Source of the DNA: Rhyacichthys aspro
Lineage: Eukaryota; Chordata; Actinopteri; Gobiiformes; Rhyacichthyidae
NCBI GenBank assembly: GCA_036850595.1
Contig: CM072158.1
Location: forward strand, 11,113,422-11,177,421
Direction: 5' to 3'
Length of the DNA stretch: 64,000 nucleotides
Shown here: positions 36,559 to 46,979 of the stretch, piece after piece
Numbering within the stretch: position 1 is the stretch's first letter
Layout: each line of letters begins with the position of its first letter
Notes under the pieces: model-generated
Told to the model about the DNA's origin: nothing
What the model saw: only the letters and a program-made list of their open reading frames with translations
The model's database searches: none
Program-made: the position numbers and the translations under genes

Positions 36559-38476
36559 TGCTCATACGCCAGAGGCCAGAGAGACACCACACACAGATGG
36601 AGAGAGAGAGAGCGATATAGAGAGAGATACTCTGAGCCCTGTCCTACTCCTCCTCCTCCTCGCTGCGTCCCGTCATCACCGTCAACACACTTGTGAGCGC
36701 CTTCTCTCTACGGACTTGGGACTTTCTTTTCAATGAAAACAAAAAAGAGGACAAAAAAAGGAAAAAAAAATCGAAATATATTCTGAAAAAATTCCACATA
36801 CACATCAGATGTTTTTAAAGTAAATGTTGTTATTAATATTCTACAGATTCTTGTTCTGTATGTAATATGATTATTTTGTACAAAAAAAGAACAAAACAAA
36901 ACACAAGCTCTTAACCTGTGTTTCCAGCACAAAAAGTTCTCTTCTGTTTTTATGGAGCGAATGAACAAGGCAAAAAGAAATGCGAGAGGGGTCGATGGGG
37001 CTGAGGCAGACACAGAAGGATAAAGAGGTGGCAGTAGTCTCGTCTCGGCCCCTCACCCCAAACACACAGACCGTCTGGTTGGCCGCGCAGAGCCTGGGGT
37101 CAAAGGTGAGAGGAAAGGTCTCTTTTGTGCCTTCCGTCCCTCTGGTGCTCAAAGGCATTCATACTCGCATCCATACAGCCACATTAAATCACACACGCAC
37201 ATGCTCACACACGCACATGCATACACACCCACTTGTGTCGGCTCGAAGGTGGCTCCGACCTCTCGCTTTGTGCTCGGCCAACCAGAAAATAGTGCTCAAA
37301 CCTCAGCGTGCTTCACAATGTTAAGAAGCTGCCGTGGAAACACTGGTTGTTGCATAAAGCTGGCGACCCGTCTGCTCCTCTAAGCTGTATAAAGACTAGT
37401 TACAGATAGTAATAATAATCAATAATATATCAATGTTCTGGGCTGGATCGTGAGTAATAAAATGAATAATACCATGATAATAAACAGGAGGAAGTGTATT
37501 TAGCAGTTTAAAAAAGGTTTATATGTAAATAACAGCGTATCCTTTCTGGCATCACTAATCATCTGCATGACCATTGAGAGTTTTTATTCGTCACATCTGC
37601 CATCACTTAGATGAGCTGTGCTCTCGCCAGCACCATTGGACACAACACACACACCCCTACACACACAACGCAGACATATACTGTAACCTGCTGTGCATTG
37701 AAAGACACACATATCCCATACACATATCAAACCCATCATCATTGTGATAGTTTTCACTTGTGAAACGAGAGATCAGTTGGTTTCAGTATGTTATTGGTTA
37801 GTTATTGTAGTTATTGATCAGTTGCTGGTTGGTTTAAAGTTTGGTCTGTTTGTGTAAAAAGCACAACTGCGCATCCTGTCATCACAGCTCTGACTCCTCC
37901 CACTTTGCATGCCTCACTTTTAATTTTCTTTTGCCATTGGCTCTGTTCAGGAAAGGGAGAGGGCCCTTTTGAAAGTGTGTGGGGCATAAGACTTAAAAAA
38001 CTGGCAGATAGTAACTTCCTTGTGCTCTTATCCACGGTCTGCTGTACAGCAATCATATCATAACTTTGGCCCATTAAGCTATGAAAAGTTATGGAAAGTT
38101 AAAAGACCATGGATTTGAATTTGTGGAGTCACTTTTGCCTGCTGTGGGCTCTTTCTGGGGAGGGGACAGGGAATTGGGGTTTGGTTTTGAAGTTTGGGAG
38201 TGTGGGGGCTGTGCTTCTATCTAAGAGATTGTAACAATAACCACACCAGTACGACTGGACTAGTAGCTTCTATTATACTCAGTACTGTAGAACAAAATGC
38301 ATGGGAGTCAAAACTATACTAGTCTGGGTGTGTGTGGATGTCAGTGTGCATTTTGTTGTGTGAAATAAAAAACAGGGGTGGGTTGAATTTGGAATGTACT
38401 GAAGTGGAGAGTGCGTTTACCTTCTCCAGCAGTAGTCACGCTCTTCCACAGACTGGTAACACGCCTCTACCGCTGT

Positions 38477-38499
38477 TGTGTGTGTGTGTGTGTGTGTGT
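38477..38499 (+). repeat. (TG)n microsatellite in the sdc3 3'UTR
   Basis: Uninterrupted TG dinucleotides for about 23 bases, likely length-polymorphic. Confidence 0.9.
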
Positions 38500-39076
38500 C
38501 AGGACACTTCATCTGAACCGCCACCTGAGTGTGTGTGTCAGTGCAAGCGCTTCACCTTGATATTTCACAGCAGACTCTTGTGTACACTGACTAGCCTGTC
38601 GACGTGTGTTTAGTCTGTTCACTGCTGAATGTGGGCCAGCTGGTCTCTCACAGTGGCTTTCACACACACTGACTGTGTCTTCACTGTCTGTCTTTCTGTC
38701 TGTCTGCCTGCCTCTCTGCTGTAGGATGGACCGACAGACAACACGCCACTTTTTCACAGGCAGGAATGATCTTAACATGTACTGTCTTTTCTAAGGTGTT
38801 TGTTTGTACCCATCTAAGCCTGCGTAGCCAAATAAGACAAGTGTATGCGTGACAGAGAATGAATTGTGTGCGTTTGTGTAGCTATGCATGTGTGTTTGAG
38901 TCCGTATGTATGTTTGTGTCAAGCCGAATTGGCGACACTACTCTGTTTGCTGTTCCCATTCCTGTTTTTATACATTTGCATTTTTTTAAGGCTGAGTTTC
39001 TGTCATTGGCTGAGTGAGCGAAAGGAGGCGGATCCTCCACGCCACCGCCCTGTCACTAATCTGCCACTCTGTTCCA

Positions 39077-39082
39077 AATAAA
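39077..39082 (+). terminator. sdc3: AATAAA polyadenylation signal of sdc3
   Basis: Canonical hexamer in CCAAATAAAAAACC, followed within 35 bases by a T/GT-rich stretch (CTCATTTGTGTCTTTATTTT). It is the most distal of three AATAAA copies in the 3'UTR. Confidence 0.7.
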
Positions 39083-39100
39083 AAACCTGATTGGGTATAT

Positions 39101-41735
39101 CTCATTTGTGTCTTTATTTTAATGTCCTTCAGCAATGATACATGGGTAAAGATGGGCAATCACGATGTACACACTTCTACATGCACTCTTTTAACCCACT
39201 TGAGTTCAAATAAAACATATGCACCATTGCATGTAAAATAGTTTAAGTAAAAGTCAATTTAACTGCAGAATGGTATAATTAATGTATTAACATTGTTTAA
39301 TACGCCATTGCTTTGACAGAACATTTAGGCTCCTGGCTTATCTTTGGGCTATTTGGACCTTTGCTCTTGATCAAACCAGTTTTTTTTATTATGTAATCAT
39401 CAGTAATACATAATCTGTGCCACAGGCCATTTGATCAATATTTAATTTTGTCTGCTAATACATTTAGGTTGTTATTATAGTATGCTGTAGGTGAAAAGAC
39501 ACAAATAGCAATAAAATATAAATGATTTAAACTGACACTATGTACCGTTTTACCACTGAAAACATAGCTTTAAAAGCATATTTATCATTCCCAGCTTGAA
39601 AAAGAAAGAATGACCTATAGCTCACCAGATACTACACTGAATACACCCCTGATACTTGAAAAGCAGACACAGGTTTCTGAACTTGGCCCTAAATGCTGCA
39701 AACTGATGATAAAGTAACCTCTGCTCAGAGAGAAAATATACTTTAGTAAGACATTTGAAATAACTCAGACAGACGTGAAGTCTCGCCCTGGTGTTATCAT
39801 ACACCAGCATTAGCTTGGCCTACATACCATTACTGACCCAGTGACATTAGATGCAACCCTGTGCATCTCAATGCTACATCTGACACAGCTATTGTATATA
39901 TATGATCCCCGCGCCTTAACAGCCTATTTACACTGGCTGAACTCTGAAAGCCCCCGGGAGAAAAAGAAGAAAGAATTGTTGCTATACTTACATCAGAAAA
40001 TGATGAGATAAAACATCCACTGAGATTTGTGAGAACGCAGAGGAGGAAGCATGTCTAAAAGGGTCTTCAGTTTACATTCCTTGGATTAAACTGATAGAAA
40101 CCAAGGTCGTTTGCTGAGGAGGAGTAGCAGACAATATGCAAATACTACTGTTGGACTGAATGAAAACAACAGCATCCCCAGGCCTTGTGCAGAAGGCCGC
40201 TGAGATGATATACAGTAGTTAATGTGGCTCACGTGTGCACTAAGAAGGATTTGTGTGTGAGCCCTCTCTTCATGGGAGGGGTAAACGACAATAAAAAAAC
40301 GCATTAGAGAGGGGTAGACAGATGAGTATTGAGAGTCTAGGGGTCCACTCCAGGGGCATAACGACAGGTGTGCCAGGGTGTGCCAATAACAACCAAAGTG
40401 GCAGTTGGCACACCCAAAATTTTTAAGCTGAAATATTTTTTATAGCTTTTCTAAATAAGTGGCCACATTCACGCTGCAGTAAAAAGTGACTTTGAGCTGT
40501 TTTTTAGTCTGATTATTTCAACTAAATTACATTTTCGAGCTGATCTTGGATTAAAAGTTTGCTAATTAAACTGTTTTGAGAATATAATGAACCTGTCCCA
40601 GACCCTCCTGGACCTGTTCCAGACCCTCCCTGATCCAGTTCTGGTTCATGTAGATACTGAGCAGTGAGAAGTTCAGTTCTCAGAAATGATCGCAAAAGTA
40701 CTTATCTCAATTTGACATTACTTTGAAAACATTTTATCCAAACACATTATTCCTCTTTTTTAGCAGTGGCTCAACTGTAAATTTAGTTATTGACCAAAGT
40801 TTACACTTGAGCTTACTTACGTATATGTCTGTAAGCATTATTTCTTTAAAACATTTCAAAATTTAACTGCACAAAAATAAATAAACAAAAATTAAATTAA
40901 ATAAACTGTCAAATTCTGGTAGTGTAGAGCAATTAATTCTGGCACATGTAGTTTTTCTGAGGCACACCCAGAAATTAATTTCTTGCTACACCCCTGGTCC
41001 ACTCAGGACTCCATCTGGTGGAGGCAGAAGGAACAACTTTGACAATTTACCAAGGACACCATTGACACCATTTTCACAACTAAGAGATGTCAAGAGTAGA
41101 AAATATGGCTTCTCTTCATTTTTGCTCCAAAAGTTGATATATTTACATTCAGTAATGATATCTTCTTTGGAATAACAAATCGATGACAAACCTAAGATGT
41201 GTGGATTGTTTTGGCTGTCAGGATTTTGATCTTTGTAAGTGATAAAGTAAATATAGGTCATCTATCTATAAATCTATAAAGAAAATAAGACAGGTGTTTG
41301 TTATGTGTATGGTTTGATGCTAAAAAGGCTGCAAAACAAAAGAAGAACCTATTATTTCTGTCCAATGAATACTAAACTGCTTGTGTTTCATTACTGAGGA
41401 CTATATATTGGCCAAATAGTCTGCGATTAGGTTCACTGCACCATTTAACTATTTAAGGTTGTAAATTAAAATATTTCTGGCTCATGCTATCATTCACCAA
41501 TATGATTCGCTGTGGAAAAAAGTCTGCCACCAATTGCCCAATGCATAAACTTGAAGATAAAGACTCACTTGTGCCTCATATGCATTTGTAATTTAGACAC
41601 TGACCATATTGTGCAGATTGATACACCCCACTCATTTAAAACTTTAGATCTAGTACATTGACTACACAGTTTGTAATTGTATTCAGTAATCGCTTTAAAT
41701 CAGTTTAGAATACACAATGTGGTAGAGAGGTGTTT
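39101..41735. other. sdc3-nobox intergenic region
   Basis: AT-rich, no coding exon recognised on either strand. It contains the hAT element at 40351-40996. No LAPTM5-like membrane-protein exon was seen, although that gene lies beside SDC3 in mammals. Confidence 0.6.
40351..40996. mobile_element. Non-autonomous hAT-type DNA transposon (646 bp)
   Basis: The left end is CAGGGGCATAACGACAGG. The right end, reverse-complemented, is CAGGGGTGTAGCAAGAAA, giving an imperfect terminal inverted repeat of about 12 bases plus a shared subterminal GGGTGTGCC. The flanks carry a perfect 8-bp duplication, GTCCACTC, at 40343-40350 and 40997-41004. An 8-bp duplication and CAGGGG termini are hallmarks of hAT elements. 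No transposase frame lies inside, so it is a MITE-like passenger needing a transposase supplied elsewhere. Confidence 0.85.
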
Positions 41736-41910
41736 GGTTGTGAGGAGCGCGGTGATTGGCTGAGGCCTTCACGCGATAATTCTCGGTCACACAGTGGAGT
41801 CGCTAATCAATCAATCAGCCCTATTAGCCTCCTGTCCGGGAGCGGTCCGCTGCGTGACCTGCGTGACTTAATTGACTATTAGCACAAGTTCATTGGTTTT
41901 GACGTTCGCA
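41736..41910 (+). promoter_or_regulatory. nobox: Putative nobox proximal promoter/5'UTR
   Basis: A short GC-richer block just before the ATG contains inverted CCAAT boxes (GATTGGCTGA near 41752, CATTGGTTTT near 41891), a CAATCAATCAATCAG run near 41805 and TAATTGA at 41869-41875. The last matches the NOBOX-binding element. No TATA box is evident. Confidence 0.4.
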
Positions 41911-44900
41911 ATGGATGAAGACAGTGAAGATTTTGGTAAGGACTTTCGGGCTACAAAATAAACCCGTTTCATTGCTACATTATATTCTCATGGGACCGTG
42001 AAGCCCTGAGTGAGTTCATCCAACTTTGAAGGACTTTAAAAAGTTATAGGTGGGCATCACATTGTACCTTTCCCAGCTCCCTTGATGTAAAGCACCTCAG
42101 AAACAATTTAGGAATTTAATATTTCGCTATTAACATTGATGACCCTGTGTTTGGAGATAGGGACAGGTTGGCTAGTTTAGCTGCAGCTAGCGGGCCGCGG
42201 TTAATTAACAGTCAGGTGAGGTGGTTGCACAGCTGGGACTCTAATTAAGTGACTGCAGGGGCTGCTCCTCCTGAGGATGACGTTTATCAGGTATTATTCA
42301 ACCTTCAGGTCGTCCACTGACTCATGAAATGTGAAGCAAATTACATCATCAACCCATGTCCCAGCCTATAGGCATTTGCTCTAAATAATTTGTATTTGAC
42401 ACCTTACTAAATGACACAGAGGAATTAATTGTCACAGGAAAGCATGCACCAGCACAGCTTAGCAAACACTGAAAGTTAGCTAATTTGTGTATATATCACT
42501 TATACTCCATATTAACTCAACATTTTGTAATCCTACATCTGTTATCCCAGTTCTCCTATAATGTGATGTGTTAAGGAAGTTAAATCAATAAAAGCTGACT
42601 TGGAGTGTACAGTATTTTCTAGATTCAAAATAAAAACTACACAAGACCACGCACTATACAAAGTTGTCATTGGTGATTTTTCTTGTTGCAGGCTGTCCAA
42701 GTCTTTTGTGTGAAGAACAGGAAGATTTGGAAACAAGGAATGACCACAGTGCGTATAGAAAAAGGAAAGAGGATGCTGAAGGAGAAGAGGCGTTTAATCA
42801 CATAAATGGTGAAGAGGCGGCAGATGGCGACAAACAAGAGGAAAAAAGTGATGAAAAGGAGGAGGAAAAGAAAGACGAAGTTATATCAGAAACCAGACTA
42901 TCTCTGACAAAGGGAGATGAGAAGCAGGTGAGGTCTGGGATTAGAACAGAGGAGCCACAGGAGGCGCAGACAAAAGACAGTGACAATATAAACAATGAAT
43001 CTATCACTGATAAATCAGAGGATAAAGAAACGAAAGAGGAGAGAGAGGATCAGAAAAGGGGCAGGAAGAGGAGAGGTAAAAGACAAAGTGAACGAGCAAG
43101 AAGCAAAAGAGGTTTTAAAGGCGCTGGTGAGAAAGTAGAGACAGAAAAGACGGAAAAAACGGGTCAGACGCAGGAAGTGGCAGCGATGAGCCCAGTGGAC
43201 AGCTCAGTGATGTCAGAGCCCACTGTTGGACTGATGGACAGCTGTGACTTGTCTGATCCTATCTATCTGGGCTGTGGGAGCTCAGGGTTGTATTACCCTC
43301 CTGTGCCCATTCCTCTGCTGTACTCCTCACAGCCTCCAGTCCCGATCCAACCTGCACCCCCTCAACCCCAGGCGACCAAAAGGCCCCATAGCCCCTATTT
43401 AACTCACAGTCTCCCCCAGCCAAACTCACAGCCTCTTGAGGTTAGGATACTCTTCTTTAACATGCTTCTAGATTAGTCAGTGGCATTTGTCATTTTCATA
43501 CATCAAATTCATACTCTACTGGCAGATGGAGATTACCCAAGTCTATTCTACGCGGCGCTCCATCCGCTACAGCACCAGAGGCCGAGGCCGGACCCTTGGC
43601 TTTCCCCTGATGCCAGGATTAGAGAACATTGACAATTGTCTCTTGCCGCCTGCTCCAAAGAAGAAAACACGCACCCTCTATAGTACTGGTAAGGGTAATC
43701 GTTTATCTGGGTGTGTTTAGAAATGACTCCATGCATTTGTGTTTGTTTGCATGTGTATGTTTAGATCAGTTAGAGCACTTGGAGACCCTGTTTCAGGAAG
43801 ACCACTACCCTGATGCTGAGAAGAGGAAAGCCATTGCTGCTTCAGTTGGAGTCACACCTCAGAGAATAATGGTTAGTCAGTTATCCTAAATCCTTTCAAG
43901 CTGTGCTCGTAGACTCAATATAATACAATAAAATTATAAAGGATCTGTTACAACACGGGTTTAAACTCCAGTCTTTCGTTTTAAGAGCTTTCACTTTTCA
44001 TGTACTTGTCTCAGGTATGGTTTCAGAACCGCAGAGCAAAGTGGAGAAAAGTGGAGCGCTCCATCACAGCAAAGATTGAACACAGACCGAGTAGAGCTGG
44101 GCCTCACAGCAGTCCTCAACAAAATCAGATTAACCCTGTTCTCCCCAGTTTAGCACCAAACAAGTCAGTCCCCCTTTTTATTTTTTGGCATTTACTGAAA
44201 ATGATGTAACTTTTATTTTTTGCTCTCAGCAGACCCTCTTCTTTTTCTGGTCACTTTGCCACAAAACTGTCTCACATTGCACCTGCAGCTCCTTCATTCC
44301 CTAACTCTTTGTACAGCAGCCTTTCCCCCAGTCCAGGTAGGACATTGCACACACACTGAAATGTGCTCAATAAGAAATTGGGGGTGACTGTTCCATCAAG
44401 GAACCATGGGAGGATTATTATTACATTCACAGACTGTGTAAAAATGTGGTGGTAGCATTTTACCAGACCACTGTGAGCTTTCTTTTCTTTTATTGGCTGT
44501 TTGACACATATGATTACACCCAAACCTAAACATCCATTGTGTAGAATTTAATTTCCTTTATCTGTGGATCAGCAAATTGGAACCAACAAATTTCCTGTAT
44601 ACATATACAGTACAGTGTTAAATAAAGTACTTAATCTTGACTGATACATTGACATAAAAATACAGTACAAATCCTCAGAAACAGAACCACACTATCCTTT
44701 TAATCTTTTATCTGTGTTAATCTCCAAGGTCAATCGAGAGTAAGAGAGGGAGACCAGCACCAGCTTTCATCTCAAGGGGGGTTAGCTGAGTACCACCCAC
44801 GTCCAATGCATAGCCCCCCTCCAATACGACGAGCTAGCCTGCCTCTTTTTACAGCACCCTACAATCCTGCAAACCCCAATCCTCCTCTCCTTAACACCCT

Positions 44901-46818
44901 GGCTCACACACCACCTCTGTTTTTGGATGCTCTTGAGGCAGGCTCCTCCTTGGCACATAATGACACCCAGCCTCTTCAGACTGACACCAGGTCAGTCCAA
45001 CTCACAGTGGACTGTGACTTGAATACAAGCAGATGATTTGGACAGGGACAGGGAGAACAAGTACTGACAGGAGGGAAGACAGCTGGGAGATGTGCAGACA
45101 TGAGCCGGGACCCTGTGAAATACTGATAATGATGGCTCAGACAGTGCCTGTAGTAGAGAAAAAGTCAGTTTTAGCATTCAGAGCATGCAGGGACCTGTAC
45201 AGTTTAGTAATTGCTTAATGCAGAAATATTTTTATGAATACTTAGCCAGTGTCAGAACAGAAACAAGCCTCCATGCCCAACCAAAAACAACAAAACGCTC
45301 ATGATGAGATATAAAAAGGGTAATTCAACCAAAGCCTGTCTATATGTAATAATCAGCGCTACCTATTATAGTGGTGATTGTAGTAATTTTATCCAGGTTG
45401 TACCAAATTGTTGTGACCATTTGTACTGTGTCTTTCTGTTGATAATTTAACTATTTAACTTGAAATTGTTTTTGATTAGGGATGTATGTCTGTGTCCTTT
45501 TCACAGCTCTCTGTTTGACTTTGGGGAAAAGCTTGACTACCTGACCTCAGGCCAACAGAACAACCTTTTGTATCAACTGCAGACGTCCTATCCCAGCAGT
45601 CAACCCCAGCCTCAGGCCTCTCTGCCCCGCATGTCCTACCTTACTCCCTCCCCCTACCTCACACCCAATCCTCCAGATTCCAACCCTACGTCCTACCTGA
45701 CCTTTGGTCCTGGGGGCAGCTCCACCGGTGTGGTGACCTACTCTACTGGAGGTCACACCTACTTCCAGTCTCAGAGCACGGGACAAGTCCTGCTACAGTC
45801 GACTGGTCATCATGGTGAGTTGCTGGGACAAGCATGAAAGTTATCAATTGCTGTTACTAATTTAAGCTCAAAACTTTCTTTAATGGAGATGCTGTGTTGG
45901 ATGCTTTTTAAAATTACATTTCATATTCAGGCTGTGTAAATCCATCTTCTAAAACGGCCTGGCTCTATACTGTTTGATTTAGTAAAAACTGAAACAAAGG
46001 CTTGATCCAGTAAATCACTGGTTAATACCTGTTCAGTTCTGCTGTGCCAACTTAAAACAGTTGCAAATAAACACAGATAGCATTATCAGACAACTGCATT
46101 AACTACAATCATTAATTGTCACCAATGGTCATCAACATTGTGGTCAACATTTGCTTTAAGCAGTTATTTTGCAGTTATTATATTTAATACCTATGGGACC
46201 TCTAAAACAATATAAAGGTGAACTAATCTTAACTGTCATGGCATTGTGCCGGGGTTTTTTCTTTATTGACATGCACAAGCCCTCAGCCAATCACAGCAAG
46301 TATATTTCCTGAACCTGAAAAATGGGTCTCCCCAGTTGTTAGTTTAAATCCCTGTGTGTTCACATTAAGGTGGGATCACTGCCTATCAGTCGTACCCCTG
46401 GGGAAACATGTACAGTCAGCCCACCATGCACCAGCGGCCCCAGTGCCCTCCGTCATACCACAGCAGCTTGGTGCCTGCTCGAGACCACCAACTGGCCTCC
46501 TCTACCACCCTACCTCCATCTTTATTTTTCACCAGAGGTGAGCATGGTCCATCACATGCAAACCCCCAGCGCTCGTCCCACACCCAGACTCACACCACGA
46601 GCAGCAGCACCACTGTCCTCCCGCCTGTGTCCACCCTGAGGCCTTCTCGTCTCAGGGCAGAGACCACTCCGACAAAGACTGCTACCCTGTTGCCTTCTCA
46701 GCTCAGCCCTGCCTCCCCTGAAAGCTCTCCAGTGCCCCCTTGTGTCAAGATTGAATACGACAGTCCTCGTGAAATCCATAGCCACTTCCACTGTGACTTT
46801 TCGCCAATACATTTTTGA
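41911..46818 (+). CDS. nobox: NOBOX-type homeobox transcription factor
   Basis: Nuclear homeodomain protein. In vertebrates NOBOX drives oocyte-specific genes in early folliculogenesis. Exons 41911-41935, 42692-43440, 43526-43688, 43765-43871, 44015-44163, 44230-44336, 44729-44990, 45507-45814 and 46370-46818 give 772 residues. Exon 2 encodes a long Lys/Glu-rich acidic-basic region and then a Pro-rich one. The homeodomain is residues 303-362, split over exons 3-5: KKKTRTLYSTDQLEHLETLF, then QEDHYPD, ending VWFQNRRAKWRKVERS. Gln50 and Asn51 are intact. EDHYPD and GVTPQRIM are NOBOX signatures. The C-terminal half is Pro/Ser/Thr/Gln-rich, as in activation domains, and ends HCDFSPIHF. The exon 2 donor (GAG-GTTAGG) is weak. 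Exon 6 has a tandem CAGCAG acceptor. Identity as nobox is strong from the homeodomain; the rest is poorly conserved. Confidence 0.9.
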
Positions 46819-46948
46819 CTGCATGTTTGTGTGTCTGTGCGAAGATACTGTTTGTGCCAATATCAAACTTTTTTCAGTAGTTCTATATTATTCTGTATTC
46901 ATATGTTTGACATAAAAATATAAATGTCAGAAAGCTTGGCTGGGCATT

Positions 46949-46954
46949 AATAAA
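46949..46954 (+). terminator. nobox: AATAAA polyadenylation signal of nobox
   Basis: Canonical hexamer in GGGCATTAATAAACACATC, 131 bases after the stop codon. A TG-rich stretch (CATGTGCTGTAAAGTGG) follows. Confidence 0.75.
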
Positions 46955-46979
46955 CACATCATGTGCTGTAAAGTGGTTA

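Larger units (their letters stand above)
36559..39100 (+). other. sdc3: sdc3 3' untranslated region
   Basis: About 2.5 kb runs from the TAA at 36556-36558 to the AATAAA at 39077-39082. Earlier AATAAA copies at 37456-37461 and 38364-38369 could give shorter mRNAs. It is rich in CA/TG runs (37195-37230, 38477-38499). Open frames within show no protein similarity. Confidence 0.75.
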
